A DNA stretch of 31,011 nt. Source: a virus. This document shows, one piece after another, positions 1 to 8,225 of this stretch; the first letter of the stretch is position 1; each line of letters starts with the position of its first letter. Under the pieces are notes generated by a model that did no database searches, had not been told where the DNA came from, and saw only the letters and a program-made list of their open reading frames with translations. Location of the stretch: the IMG/VR virus record IMGVR_UViG_3300025000_000315, positions 1 through 31,011 of that record; one strand, written 5' to 3'. The translations under genes were made by a program, and so were the position numbers.

Positions 1-1262
1 AAAAAGCCACATTTACGCAAGTGGGAATGGGACTTGGGGACATAGCACTAAAAGAACTCAAGAACCTTACACGCGACGATATTATGACTATGTTTAGAGT
101 TAGCAAGCCAATTTTAGGAATATTTGAGGACGTTAACTTGGCAAGCGCAAAGACGGCTCATTATGTATTTATGAAAGAAATTATTGATCCAGAAATGTAT
201 AGAATTGTGGACACGCTAAACAATGAATTGATTGAACGATACGGCGACGGATACCAAATTGGATATGAAAGCCCGGTGCCGGAAGATCAGGCCGAGAAAA
301 TTGAATATTACAAGGCAGGGATCGATGTTTGGTTGACTACAAACGATATACGAAGCGCCGAAGGGTTAGACGAAATGGACGGCGGCGGCGTTATTTACAA
401 GCCGATCAATTTAGTGCCGATTGGAGAAGAACCAGAACAGCAGGCGCAAGCAAAGCACGTAGTTTTGAAAATTAAAACAAAGGAATTTAAGATCGAAGCC
501 GAGCAAAAAGAAATGTTTAGAATTGAAGTTTATAAGAGGCAAGAACGATGGCAGAAAAATATGTATTACCTTATGCGCAAATTACTCAACGATCAAATGA
601 AAGGGATTTTAGCAAGGATCAACGGACAGAAAAAGAAAGCATTTGAAGATTGGTTGTTTGATGACGCGGCCGAACAAAAAGCGTTCACAGAAAAAATGAC
701 ACCTTTACTTTTGGAACTTATGAAGGAGCAGGGACAAAGCGCATTTGACCTACTCGGACAGGAAGGCGATTTTGTAATCACAGAGAAGATCAAAGAATAT
801 GTTGCCGCCCGGACGGATAAATTTGTGCCGGAATATTTAACAAATGTTAAAAGCGATTTGGTTGCGACACTTACGGAAGGCGTCAACGCCGGAGAAAATA
901 TCAGAGATCTGAAAAAACGAATTGAAAAAGTTTACGATACGCAAAAAGGCAAGAACGCCGAACGAATTGCGAGAACCGAAACGGCATACGCAAGTAACAC
1001 GGCCGCAGTAGAAGCATACAAACAAACTGGGTGGATTGAAGGCAAGGAGTGGTTCGCAGATCCGGACGCTTGCGACTTTTGCCAAACGATGAACGGCAAG
1101 ACGATATCACTAACGACTAACTTTGCTTCACTTGGCGACGCGGTACAAGGCAAAGAAGGCAACGGGCAATATTTGGTAGATTTTATGGACGTAGGAGAAC
1201 CGCCTTTACACCCACATTGCCAATGCACAATATTACCAGTTAAAAAATTAGCAAGGGAGTAA
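1..1262 (+). CDS. Portal (C-terminal part) fused to Mu-F-like head morphogenesis protein, 5' truncated
   Basis: The frame is open from the first base (KATFTQ precedes the GTG at 21), so the gene starts outside the window and the GTG is probably internal. The first ~150 visible residues read like the end of an HK97-type portal: a 'FRVSKPILG' segment, then 'MKEIIDPEMYRIVDTLNNEL'. The portal is the ring through which DNA enters the capsid. From about residue 230 to the end (numbered from the GTG) it resembles the phage Mu F / SPP1 gp7 minor head family, with the family's likely metal-binding residues C351-x2-C354 and H397-P-H399-C400-Q-C402 near the C terminus. Both domains in one chain are unusual, since they are normally neighbouring genes. 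The stop at 1260-1262 is one base before the next ATG. The Mu-F part is confident; the portal call rests on short family-like motifs. Confidence 0.83.
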   Translation, partial: KATFTQVGMGLGDIALKELKNLTRDDIMTMFRVSKPILGIFEDVNLASAKTAHYVFMKEIIDPEMYRIVDTLNNELIERYGDGYQIGYESPVPEDQAEKIEYYKAGIDVWLTTNDIRSAEGLDEMDGGGVIYKPINLVPIGEEPEQQAQAKHVVLKIKTKEFKIEAEQKEMFRIEVYKRQERWQKNMYYLMRKLLNDQMKGILARINGQKKKAFEDWLFDDAAEQKAFTEKMTPLLLELMKEQGQSAFDLLGQEGDFVITEKIKEYVAARTDKFVPEYLTNVKSDLVATLTEGVNAGENIRDLKKRIEKVYDTQKGKNAERIARTETAYASNTAAVEAYKQTGWIEGKEWFADPDACDFCQTMNGKTISLTTNFASLGDAVQGKEGNGQYLVDFMDVGEPPLHPHCQCTILPVKKLARE

Positions 1263-1263
1263 A

Positions 1264-1611
1264 ATGGCAAATAATTTAGAAATCTTTAGAGGCGACACCA
1301 AACAATATACTTTGAATTTCAAAGACGCCGTCGGCGTAGCCATAGATATTACTGATTGGACAGTATTTTTCACAGTAAAAAAAGAAAGATCAGATTTAGA
1401 CGCGGCGGCGAAGATCAGCAAGACGGTCGTTTTACACACGAACGCGGCAGAGGGAACAACAAGAGTAAACATTACGGCGGCAGAAGCGGCGACGCTTGAA
1501 CCCGGACAATACTATTACGATATACAAGTTAAGAAAAGCGACGGCAGTATTTTAACGATTATTAGCGATATGCTTGTAATCAAAGAGGACATTACGAGAA
1601 GGACGGTATAA
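1264..1611 (+). CDS. Small Ig-like / BppU-N-like structural protein
   Basis: 115 residues, ATG start one base after the upstream stop, with GGGAG just ahead. The pattern is a small all-beta domain: it opens with 'LEIFRGDTKQYTLNF', then 'VAIDITDWTVFFTVKK', and ends with an 'AATLEPGQYYYDIQV' strand. This is seen in many phages as an Ig-like module related to the N-terminal domain of lactococcal upper baseplate proteins, where it anchors fibres to the particle. It sits directly before the collagen-like fibre and abuts it without spacing, so it may be the fibre's attachment protein. No signal peptide or membrane segment. The family assignment is by pattern and its exact role is inference. Confidence 0.6.
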   Translation: MANNLEIFRGDTKQYTLNFKDAVGVAIDITDWTVFFTVKKERSDLDAAAKISKTVVLHTNAAEGTTRVNITAAEAATLEPGQYYYDIQVKKSDGSILTIISDMLVIKEDITRRTV

Positions 1612-3747
1612 ATGGAAGATACAAACGTAGTTATATCGGACGAAACAATAGACGTTGTTATTACGGAAGGCGAAACGATCAACGTTACTTTTAATATTAT
1701 TGAACAATTAACAGGCCCGGCCGGCGAAACCGGACCTCAGGGACCACAAGGCGAAAAAGGTGACACGGGAGAAACGGGAATACAAGGACCAACCGGCGCA
1801 CAAGGTCCGCAAGGAGAGCAAGGAATACAAGGAGCAACAGGACCACAAGGCCCGGAGGGTTCAGTTGGACCGACAGGACCACAGGGGGTTCAAGGCCCAG
1901 AAGGCCCAGAGGGATTGGGATTCTATATTGCTAAATATTATAGCACAGTCGCGGCGCTATTAGCCGACACGACACCAACCGGAATTGACGCCGGAGAATT
2001 TGCGTTGATTGTTACAGATGACGTGGACGATCCGGACAATTCACGACTTTACATTTGGACAGGGACGGCATACGCTTTTCAGAGCGATTTATCAGGCGCA
2101 CAAGGAATTACGGGACCGGAAGGCCCGCAGGGAGAGCAAGGCCCGACAGGATCACAAGGACCGGCAGGCGCAACTGGAGCAACTGGTGCAATAGGACCAC
2201 AAGGCGCGCAGGGGGTTCAGGGTATTCAAGGACCGCAAGGCATTCAGGGCGAAATAGGAGAAACCGGAGCAACAGGTCCACAGGGTGCAACTGGAGCAAC
2301 CGGCGCAGACGGGCAGAGGGTGTTTGTTGCTGAAGCCGGAGAAATGGAAACTTACGTTATGGGGAGCGAATCGCAAGTAGGCGATTTTATAGTAAACAAT
2401 GATGACAATACTTTCGAAATAATAAATAAAACAGCCGCGCTATATACGGACCGAATTGAATTTAGAGGAAGCATATTAGGAGAAGAAGGACCAACTGGAG
2501 CAACAGGGCCAACAGGACCGGCAGGAGCGCAAGGCTTAACTGGACCAGAAGGACCGGCAGGCGCAGATTCAACAGTACCCGGGCCACAAGGACCAATTGG
2601 AGAAACTGGGCCACAGGGCGCGACCGGATTACAAGGACCGCAAGGATCAACCGGACCGCAAGGTATTCAAGGAGTTCAAGGACCAACCGGAGCAACCGGG
2701 CCGCAAGGATCAACCGGACCGCAAGGACCGCAAGGACCAGAAGGACCAGAAGGCCAACAAGGAATACAAGGTGCAACGGGACAGGGTTTTAATATTGCAA
2801 AGATTTACGCAAGCGTTGCGGAATTAGAGGCGGATACAAGCCCGACGGGAATAATATCGGGAGAGTTTGCGATTGTTACGACAGTAGATCCAAACGACGC
2901 GGACAATTCAAAACTTTATTTATGGAACGGATCAATTTACGCATATACAAACGATTTGAGTGGAGCGCAAGGTATTCAAGGACCAACAGGAGATACGGGA
3001 CCACAAGGCGCGCAAGGTATTCAAGGCGAAGCGGGTCCACAGGGCGCGCAAGGTATTCAAGGTGAGCAGGGAATACAGGGTATTCAGGGTATACAAGGCG
3101 AAGCCGGAACAAGCGCGGACGTAGCGGCGTCAATTCACGGCGTATTAGAAAAAGACACGCCGGTAGACGCAGACGAGTTCGGATTATCTGACAGCGCGGA
3201 TACTTATTTATTAAAGAAAATATCTTGGGCGAACATCAAGGCCAAATTAAAATTATATTTCGATACGCTTTATATGACTTTTGCAGGCGGAACGCTTACA
3301 GGCGATATTACATTTGGGGAAAACACGGCGTTAGCATTAGACAGCGCATTAAGCGCCGACGGGAAATATTGCGGGATCACGGAAGCGGGGACGGCAGGAG
3401 CGGCATTGGCGTTTGGAGATCTTTGTTATTTTAATAACGAGGACAGCCGTTGGGAATTAGTGGACGCCAATTTAAGCGACGGGTATAACAAAAAATTAGG
3501 AATATGCGTATTAGCGGCCGGAGCGGACGGAAACGCGACTGAAATGCTTTTGTATGGAAAAGTCAGAGCGGACGCGGTATTTCCGACGCTGACAATAGGC
3601 GCACCGGCTTACATTAGCGAAACGGCCGGAGATATTGTTGTTGCACAGCCGACGACGACAGACGCCGCGATCAGGATAGTAGGATTTGGAAACACAGCCG
3701 ACGAATTGATGTTTAATCCTTCGCCTGATTATATGACTCATATTTAA
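1612..3747 (+). CDS. Collagen-like fibre protein
   Basis: 711 residues. Four blocks of Gly-X-Y triplets (about 1711-1914, 2095-2316, 2482-2790 and 2965-3108) are separated by globular segments. Two of these, encoded at about 1915-2094 and 2788-2964, are copies of one ~60-residue module (compare '[17 protein letters not shown]' and '[17 protein letters not shown]', both ending in 'DLSGAQG'). The middle one is unrelated. The non-collagen C terminus (~200 residues) is beta-rich and probably forms the trimeric tip. Gly-X-Y repeats form a triple helix, so this is a long trimeric fibre. Many triplets are GPT, GAT or GST, giving many threonines. Its position between portal/MuF and the capsid protease suggests a head-borne fibre, although a tail fibre is possible. 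The collagen-like nature is certain; location and receptor are inference. Confidence 0.9.
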   Translation: MEDTNVVISDETIDVVITEGETINVTFNIIEQLTGPAGETGPQGPQGEKGDTGETGIQGPTGAQGPQGEQGIQGATGPQGPEGSVGPTGPQGVQGPEGPEGLGFYIAKYYSTVAALLADTTPTGIDAGEFALIVTDDVDDPDNSRLYIWTGTAYAFQSDLSGAQGITGPEGPQGEQGPTGSQGPAGATGATGAIGPQGAQGVQGIQGPQGIQGEIGETGATGPQGATGATGADGQRVFVAEAGEMETYVMGSESQVGDFIVNNDDNTFEIINKTAALYTDRIEFRGSILGEEGPTGATGPTGPAGAQGLTGPEGPAGADSTVPGPQGPIGETGPQGATGLQGPQGSTGPQGIQGVQGPTGATGPQGSTGPQGPQGPEGPEGQQGIQGATGQGFNIAKIYASVAELEADTSPTGIISGEFAIVTTVDPNDADNSKLYLWNGSIYAYTNDLSGAQGIQGPTGDTGPQGAQGIQGEAGPQGAQGIQGEQGIQGIQGIQGEAGTSADVAASIHGVLEKDTPVDADEFGLSDSADTYLLKKISWANIKAKLKLYFDTLYMTFAGGTLTGDITFGENTALALDSALSADGKYCGITEAGTAGAALAFGDLCYFNNEDSRWELVDANLSDGYNKKLGICVLAAGADGNATEMLLYGKVRADAVFPTLTIGAPAYISETAGDIVVAQPTTTDAAIRIVGFGNTADELMFNPSPDYMTHI

Positions 3748-3756
3748 GGATAATAA

Positions 3757-4611
3757 ATGGCAACAAAAACAGTAATTTTAACTTCATCACAGACATATTC
3801 ATTGCCAACTACTGGAGAATTTGCTTGGGACGGCAATGCTTTTACAGTTGAAGCCATCGGCGGCGGTGGCGGTGGAAAGTATTCTGCTCCTCCTGGAAAT
3901 GGTGGAGGTGGCGGCGGAGCGTATGCTATTAATCCTGCCGTTACGGATGGGACAAATGTAGTTGTTACTATCGGTGCAGGAGGCGGAGCAAGTACCGCTG
4001 ACGGTGGAGATACCTCTTATGGTGCTGATGTTATCGCTAAAGGTGGAGTAACTGCTACTTTAAGAACTGGTGCGGCAGGCGGAGCGGCGGCGGCTTGTAC
4101 TCCGACAACTGGTGCGTACTCAGGCGGTGCAGGTGGAACTGGTGGTGGTATAGGTGGTAAAGGTACTGGTGGAGGTGGCGGAGCGGCAGGTGCTCACGGT
4201 GCAGGCGGTGCAGGCGGAAACGGAAGCACTTCTGGCGTATATCACGGTGGAGGTGGTGGTGCAGACGGCGGAACAGCAGGTGGTGCGGGCACGACTGTTC
4301 CTGGAACTGCGGGCGTAGGTGCGAACGGTGGTGGTAATGGCGGTAGCAATTCAGCAGGGTTAGACGGTACAGAATGGACTACTCACGGTTCGGGCGGTGG
4401 AGCAGGCGGATTATTTAATGGTGGAAACTACGGGGGAGGTGGATCTCAAAATGGTGCTGGTACTAACTATGGTGGAGCAGGAATAGTAGTAATTACTTAT
4501 ACTTACATCTCCTCAGCAATTAAATCTATAAACGGGTTAGCAAAGAGTTCAATAAAAACAATTAACGGATTAGCCATCGCATCAGTTAAGTCGAGAAACG
4601 GATTGACTTAA
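3757..4611 (+). CDS. Glycine-rich fibre/adhesin-like protein with C-terminal INGLA repeats
   Basis: 284 residues. The N-terminal ~35 residues ('FAWDGNAFTVEAIGGGGGG') match the start of the common phage glycine-rich domain, which continues as many poly-Gly runs to about residue 245, ending in 'GGAGIVVITYTYIS'. Such domains are thought to pack polyglycine II helices, as in T-even gp38 adhesins that bind the host. The C terminus has three imperfect repeats: IKSINGLAKSS, IKTINGLAIAS and VKSRNGLT. Codon choice differs from the neighbours, with many T-ending codons (GGT, ACT, GCT), suggesting separate acquisition. It follows the collagen-like gene with a 9-base gap, so both are probably surface parts of the particle. 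Receptor binding is inferred. Confidence 0.72.
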   Translation: MATKTVILTSSQTYSLPTTGEFAWDGNAFTVEAIGGGGGGKYSAPPGNGGGGGGAYAINPAVTDGTNVVVTIGAGGGASTADGGDTSYGADVIAKGGVTATLRTGAAGGAAAACTPTTGAYSGGAGGTGGGIGGKGTGGGGGAAGAHGAGGAGGNGSTSGVYHGGGGGADGGTAGGAGTTVPGTAGVGANGGGNGGSNSAGLDGTEWTTHGSGGGAGGLFNGGNYGGGGSQNGAGTNYGGAGIVVITYTYISSAIKSINGLAKSSIKTINGLAIASVKSRNGLT

Positions 4612-4635
4612 CAATCAAAAGAGGGGGTGTTCTTT

Positions 4636-5001
4636 GTGAGTTGGAGAGAAGCGAAACGACAGAGAGCGCAAGAAATCGGAGGTTGGTTTTGCGAGGATTG
4701 CGGACGACCAATATCTTCAAGGAAGGCGGTAGGACACCATATAAAATACCGCCGGGACGGAGGACCGGACACGGTCAGGAATTGCCGATTGCGTTGCAAG
4801 TTTTGCGAACACAGGGACAAGCACATTGGAGGCAAACAAAATGGACAGACGCGAGATACTGAACGAAAGCGCAGAAGTCCTGATCAAAATCGGACGCGGT
4901 TTGACTTTGACATTGGACCTTATAAACAAGGAGATCGAAAAGGCCGGGCTCTTAGACGCCGGAACTTACGTAGCGATCGCCAACGTAACGACCTTGCTTG
5001 A
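4636..5001 (+). CDS. HNH-type endonuclease-like protein
   Basis: I prefer the GTG at 4636 (MSWREAKRQR) over the GTG at 4627, because GAGGGGG at 4621-4627 is then properly spaced. The first ~65 residues hold a compact HNH/zinc layout: 'CEDCGR', then 'VGHHIKYRRDGGPDTVRNC', then 'LRCKFCEHRDKH'. The paired CxxC motifs would bind zinc, and the HH and N are the expected catalytic positions. After about residue 68 the frame runs 161 bases into the next gene and encodes a low-complexity Arg/Asp-rich tail, which looks like a shadow of that gene. Either the tail is tolerated, or the true protein ends earlier through a frameshift or sequencing error. It could be a homing or packaging-associated nuclease. 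Confidence 0.6.
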   Translation: MSWREAKRQRAQEIGGWFCEDCGRPISSRKAVGHHIKYRRDGGPDTVRNCRLRCKFCEHRDKHIGGKQNGQTRDTERKRRSPDQNRTRFDFDIGPYKQGDRKGRALRRRNLRSDRQRNDLA

Positions 5002-5179
5002 AGAGGGGATCAACGACATTTGCCACGAGGCAAAAGACATTCAGTTGAAACTGATTTACGATTGCGAAGGAAGCGATCAAATAAATTGCCCGAAATGTGG
5101 AGGAGAATTGATAGAATGCGCGGAACATTACAAATGCGTCGCCGACAAATGCGGTTACACCGACGCCGGAACGAACTAA
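4841..5179 (+). CDS. Hypothetical protein with C-terminal zinc ribbon
   Basis: The ATG at 4841 follows GGAGG at 4828-4832 with suitable spacing, so the in-frame TTG at 4826, which overlaps the ribosome-binding site, is not the start. 112 residues. The first ~75 are helical and charged ('ILNESAEVLIKIGRGLTLTL', then an 'EKAGLLDAGTYVAIANV' stretch). The end is a zinc ribbon with C83-x2-C86 and C99-x4-C104. I do not recognise the family. It overlaps the HNH-like frame by 161 bases and lies in a cassette of three metal-binding proteins, which suggests nucleic-acid binding or regulation. Confidence 0.6.
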   Translation: MDRREILNESAEVLIKIGRGLTLTLDLINKEIEKAGLLDAGTYVAIANVTTLLEEGINDICHEAKDIQLKLIYDCEGSDQINCPKCGGELIECAEHYKCVADKCGYTDAGTN

Positions 5180-5193
5180 CGAACAGACGACTG

Positions 5194-5216
5194 GGGAGGG
5201 CGTCTTTCGTCCTCCC
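5194..5216 (+). terminator. Hairpin between zinc-ribbon gene and Com-like gene
   Basis: GGGAGGGCG and CGTCCTCCC form a 9-bp stem (one G-U pair) around a TCTTT loop. The following ATTTAATT is only a weak U tract, so this may be a poor terminator or an mRNA-stabilising or processing hairpin. Confidence 0.4.
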
Positions 5217-5234
5217 ATTTAATTAAAGGAAAAA

Positions 5235-5444
5235 ATGGACATACGTTGTAAAAATTGCGGTTACTTATTTATGAAAGAGCCGGTTATAGTTATCGGCGAG
5301 ATTAAGTGCCACAGATGTAAAACGATCAATAAAATAAACGTAGTTTCGCAAGGCGGAGTTGCGAAAAATAGCCAATGTGGTATAATGCCAAGTAGAGGAC
5401 ATTTAGATCCCGATCAGGCGCATTTTAGAATACGCCATTATTGA
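5235..5444 (+). CDS. Com-like zinc-finger protein (Mu Com family)
   Basis: 69 residues, ATG start after AAAGGA. The N-terminal ~40 residues resemble phage Mu Com: 'DIRCKNCGYLFMK', then 'GEIKCHRCKTINKINV', a C-x2-C...C-x2-C zinc finger. Mu Com is a small RNA-binding protein that opens a stem-loop and switches on translation of the DNA-modification gene mom. No mom-like gene is visible here. The last ~30 residues are not conserved-looking, because that DNA also holds an 8-bp inverted repeat, a promoter and most of a terminator hairpin. The reading frame may therefore extend fortuitously past the functional domain. Its regulatory target is unknown. Confidence 0.65.
   Translation: MDIRCKNCGYLFMKEPVIVIGEIKCHRCKTINKINVVSQGGVAKNSQCGIMPSRGHLDPDQAHFRIRHY
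5344..5366 (+). repeat. 8-bp inverted repeat overlapping a -35 box
   Basis: TTTCGCAA (5344-5351) and TTGCGAAA (5359-5366) are perfect complements around GGCGGAG. The right arm contains the -35 (TTGCGA) of the promoter below, so the repeat could be an operator. As RNA it would be a hairpin with a GGAG-like loop, the kind of target Com proteins act on. Confidence 0.5.
5359..5393 (+). promoter_or_regulatory. Extended -10 promoter inside the end of the Com-like gene
   Basis: -35 TTGCGA (5359-5364), a 16-base spacer, and TGTGG directly before a perfect -10 TATAAT (5381-5386). The predicted start is near 5393. It would drive either a very short RNA ending at the hairpin at 5409-5456 or, by readthrough, the capsid genes. 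Confidence 0.55.
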
Positions 5445-5456
5445 TCGGGTATTTTT
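5409..5456 (+). terminator. Two-part hairpin terminator/attenuator before the capsid protease
   Basis: CCCGATCA (5409-5416) pairs with TGATCGGG (5442-5449), and inside it GGCG (5417-5420) pairs with CGCC (5433-5436). TATTTTTA follows. The structure lies only ~16 bases after the predicted start of the upstream promoter and ~20 bases before the protease gene, so it may attenuate capsid expression or end a ~60-nt RNA. Confidence 0.6.
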
Positions 5457-5475
5457 AATAACAGGAGGCAAGACA

Positions 5476-6399
5476 ATGGACGAATTAACTATTGATACAA
5501 AGGAAATGAAATTTAGCCCACAACTCAAGGCAATTTCGGTTAAAGATTTGGGCGAAGGCGAAATTGAAGCAATCGTAGCGACGGAAAACGTTGACCGAGT
5601 TAACGAAATTTTGGTTATGAGTGGGTTGGACACTAAAAATTATATGAAAAACCCGGTTGTACAATGGGGACACGATTATAGTCAACCACCGATTGCAAAG
5701 ACGATCAGTTTGAAAAAAGTAGGAGATCAACTCGTAGCAAGAATGAAATTTGCGATTGAAGTATATGACTTCGCAAGATTGGTTTATAACTTAATTCAAG
5801 GCGGTTACATTAACGCATTTTCGATTGGATTTATTCCAAAGGAAATGGAGGACGGCAAGAACGGCCAATTAATTTGGACCAAATCGGAGATGTTGGAATA
5901 TTCAGTAGTGCCGATTCCGGCCAACAGCCAAGCGCTTTTAACGGCAAAGAAGTTTGGAATTGATGTAGATTATTACAATAAAGTTGCCACCGGCGAAATT
6001 AAGATCGAGAAAAAAGAGATCGAAGCAACCGAAACCGGCGAATTGGAAGATATTGAAGTTAAGCAAGGCAAAGTGTTGAGCAAGAAGAACAGAAACATAC
6101 TGGAAGCCGCCAGAGCCGCGTTAGACGAAGTTTTGAGCGCAGACGGCAAAGAGGACGCAGACGAAGGAAAAGACGAAACCAAAGGCGCAGAGGACGAAGA
6201 AATACAATCAAACATTGATTTAATTAAAAAATCCGCTTCGGCGTTGGAGGCCAATGCCTCCGCCGCAACCGAACCGGGCGCGAATAAAGTTAAATACCTG
6301 ATTAAGTTAAAAAAGATCGCTCAAATCAGCGATAGGTCGACAGAATTACTTATCAATCAGGTTAAAGAAAAAATAGCAAAGGAACAAAATGGAAAATGA
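5476..6399 (+). CDS. HK97-family prohead maturation protease with acidic scaffold-like tail
   Basis: 307 residues, ATG after AGGAGG. The N-terminal ~160 residues are a peptidase of family S78 (HK97 gp4-like). Likely catalytic residues are H66 in 'VVQWGHDYSQPP' and S116 in 'NAFSIGFIP', with E141 in the 'EYSVVPIPANS' strand. This enzyme trims the capsid protein's N-terminal arm during head maturation. Residues ~165-307 are highly charged and helical, rich in Glu, Lys and Ala, and could provide scaffolding. The gene overlaps the capsid gene by 11 bases, which suggests translational coupling. Confidence 0.9.
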   Translation: MDELTIDTKEMKFSPQLKAISVKDLGEGEIEAIVATENVDRVNEILVMSGLDTKNYMKNPVVQWGHDYSQPPIAKTISLKKVGDQLVARMKFAIEVYDFARLVYNLIQGGYINAFSIGFIPKEMEDGKNGQLIWTKSEMLEYSVVPIPANSQALLTAKKFGIDVDYYNKVATGEIKIEKKEIEATETGELEDIEVKQGKVLSKKNRNILEAARAALDEVLSADGKEDADEGKDETKGAEDEEIQSNIDLIKKSASALEANASAATEPGANKVKYLIKLKKIAQISDRSTELLINQVKEKIAKEQNGK

Positions 6400-7540
6400 A
6401 GAAAAGACAATCGAACTTGACGAACAAACTCAATCCGCTATCGCCGACAAAGTTAGCGAAGGTTTGGGCGCTACCGTCAAAACCTTAGTTGACGAAAAAG
6501 TCAACGAAATTGAAGCCACTATCAGCAAGAAAGCCGAATTAAAAGGCGGCGAAGGTTCAGACGACGCAGAAACCAAAGAAATGAAATTAGTCCGCTTTGT
6601 AAAAGCAATGCGCGACAATGATTTTGCAGAACTTTCGAAATTCAAAGCAATGAACGAAACCACTGACGCACAAGGCGGATACCTTGTACCACCGGCCGAG
6701 TTTATTGCCGAAGTACAACGCCTTGAAGAAGGTTATGGCGTAGCATTAGCAAACGCCAATGTTCGCAGAACAAGCCGAACGTCCGTATTGATTAACAAAA
6801 AAGACGCCGGCGTTGAAGTTTACGAAACTGCAGAATTAGCAAGCAAAACCTTAACCGGTATGACCTTTCAACAGGTTGAAGTATCGCTAAGAAAATATGC
6901 CGGTATTGCTCCTCTATCCGACGAATTGGACGAGGATTCAGCAGTCAACGTGTGGAACGAATTGACAACCGACTTCGCTCGCGCTTTTGCAAAAAAGCAA
7001 GACGAAATAATGTTTAACGACACCACATACGGAATTACCAAAATTTCCGGTACCAACGTCGTTACCATTACCGGCGGATCAATCGCAAGTTTGACTTTTG
7101 ACAATCTTATTGACGCGGTTCACGGCGTGCCGACCGACTCAATGTCAAATGGCAAATTCTACTTCCACCGATCGGTATTAGGGACAATCAAGAAAATCAA
7201 AGACGAAAACAACAATTATATTTGGCAACCCGGACCAAACGGGTCCGTCAACGGCACAATCTGGGGTTACCCTTACGTTTTGACCGAAGTTCTTACTGCC
7301 GTTTCAGCAGATGCACTTAATACAGCGTTCATAGTTTTTGGGGATCTGAAGTATTACACTCTCGTTCTCCGAAATGTTATGACCTTGAAAGTGTTGGAAG
7401 AAGGTACAGTTGGAACCGGAGATGACGCCATTAACTTGGGCGCGCAAGACGCAAAAGCGTTAAGAGCAGTTCAAAGAATGGACGGACGCGCAATTTTTGC
7501 CTCCGCTTTTTCCGTTATTAAGACTGCCGCCGTTTCCTAA
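6389..7540 (+). CDS. HK97-fold major capsid protein
   Basis: 383 residues. An N-terminal acidic, coiled-coil-prone arm (about 1-88) is the expected delta/scaffold domain removed by the protease. The conserved body begins at about 'TTDAQGGYLVPPAEF' (residues 91-105), the usual start of the HK97 N-arm and E-loop. Further family features are the E-loop/P-domain stretch 'RKYAGIAPLSDELDEDSA', 'KKQDEIMFND' and the late 'NGTIWGYPYVLTE' segment. It forms the capsid shell. Cleavage probably falls near residues 85-92, by analogy with HK97. The start overlaps the protease stop. Confidence 0.92.
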   Translation: MENEEKTIELDEQTQSAIADKVSEGLGATVKTLVDEKVNEIEATISKKAELKGGEGSDDAETKEMKLVRFVKAMRDNDFAELSKFKAMNETTDAQGGYLVPPAEFIAEVQRLEEGYGVALANANVRRTSRTSVLINKKDAGVEVYETAELASKTLTGMTFQQVEVSLRKYAGIAPLSDELDEDSAVNVWNELTTDFARAFAKKQDEIMFNDTTYGITKISGTNVVTITGGSIASLTFDNLIDAVHGVPTDSMSNGKFYFHRSVLGTIKKIKDENNNYIWQPGPNGSVNGTIWGYPYVLTEVLTAVSADALNTAFIVFGDLKYYTLVLRNVMTLKVLEEGTVGTGDDAINLGAQDAKALRAVQRMDGRAIFASAFSVIKTAAVS

Positions 7541-7541
7541 T

Positions 7542-7575
7542 CTTCACAGACCGGCTCACGTAGCCGGTTCTGAAG
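7542..7575 (+). repeat. Stem-loop after the capsid gene
   Basis: CTTCA/TGAAG outer and ACCGGCT/AGCCGGT inner arms form a strong hairpin with a CACGT loop just after the capsid stop. No U tract follows, so it is more likely to protect the 3' end of the capsid mRNA or reduce readthrough than to be a full terminator. Confidence 0.55.
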
Positions 7576-7587
7576 GCGAGGAAAAAT

Positions 7588-7722
7588 ATGTTTATAGACA
7601 AAATAAAAAATATGGCAATTTTAAGGCCGTTTATTACAAAGAAAAAGGACGAAAAAGAAGGGAATAAAAAATGGCGTACACAGATCAAACGACGATCGAA
7701 AAATACCTCCAAAGAGAATTAA
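7588..7722 (+). CDS. Small basic protein, 44 residues
   Basis: ATG at 7588 preceded by GGCGAGG. It begins MFIDKIKNMAILRPF and is very Lys/Arg-rich afterwards. It overlaps the next gene by 52 bases in another frame, and the overlap part is probably not selected for its own sequence. No family is recognised. It may be a real small head gene or only a leader frame that couples translation to the connector gene. Confidence 0.4.
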   Translation: MFIDKIKNMAILRPFITKKKDEKEGNKKWRTQIKRRSKNTSKEN

Positions 7723-8225
7723 CGGACGACGAAAAAGCCATAATCGACGTTTTAATCAATGCGGTTAAAATCTTTATTGACAGCACGGCCGGAAAGACAT
7801 TTGAGGCCGCGACCGAAACGAGATATTACGACGGCAACGACAAGAAAGAATTATTTATTGACGAATGCCAAGCGATTACGGCAATTAGTTATGTGGATAT
7901 GGACGACGACGAAGTTACGGCTTATACGACAGATGATTACTTAACTTGGCCTTACAACGAGGACACGATCAAATCGATAGTTAAGAAAAGCGGATATTGG
8001 CCGAGCGGAATTAAGAATATTAAAATAGCAGGATCGTTTGGAAGCGCCACAAGCGCACCGGATAACGTTGTTACATTGGCCACAATGATTGCGGCAAAGG
8101 TTATGGAAAATCCACAGGACATTATTAGCGAGTCGATTGAAGGATATAGTAAAACAATTGCGCAAGCCGTCGGACCGACGGAGCAGAAGTTGTTAGACAG
8201 TATTGCGCCTACGATATTGATATGA
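7671..8225 (+). CDS. Head-tail connector / adaptor protein (gp6/gp15-like)
   Basis: 184 residues, ATG after GAAGGG. It starts 'TDQTTIEKYLQRELTDDEKA', the typical helical start of HK97 gp6 and SPP1 gp15 adaptors, followed by 'INAVKIFIDSTAGKTFEAAT', a beta-rich insert with 'YWPSGIKNIKIAGSFGS', and a helical end. Adaptors form a ring below the portal. Its order right after the capsid gene fits. The stop overlaps the next ATG (ATGA), so it is translationally coupled. Confidence 0.75.
   Translation: MAYTDQTTIEKYLQRELTDDEKAIIDVLINAVKIFIDSTAGKTFEAATETRYYDGNDKKELFIDECQAITAISYVDMDDDEVTAYTTDDYLTWPYNEDTIKSIVKKSGYWPSGIKNIKIAGSFGSATSAPDNVVTLATMIAAKVMENPQDIISESIEGYSKTIAQAVGPTEQKLLDSIAPTILI

Noticed and set aside
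1760-2827. Several basic frames in other phases of the collagen-like gene
   Set aside because: They are direct by-products of the Gly-X-Y codon repeats and have no starts with ribosome-binding sites.
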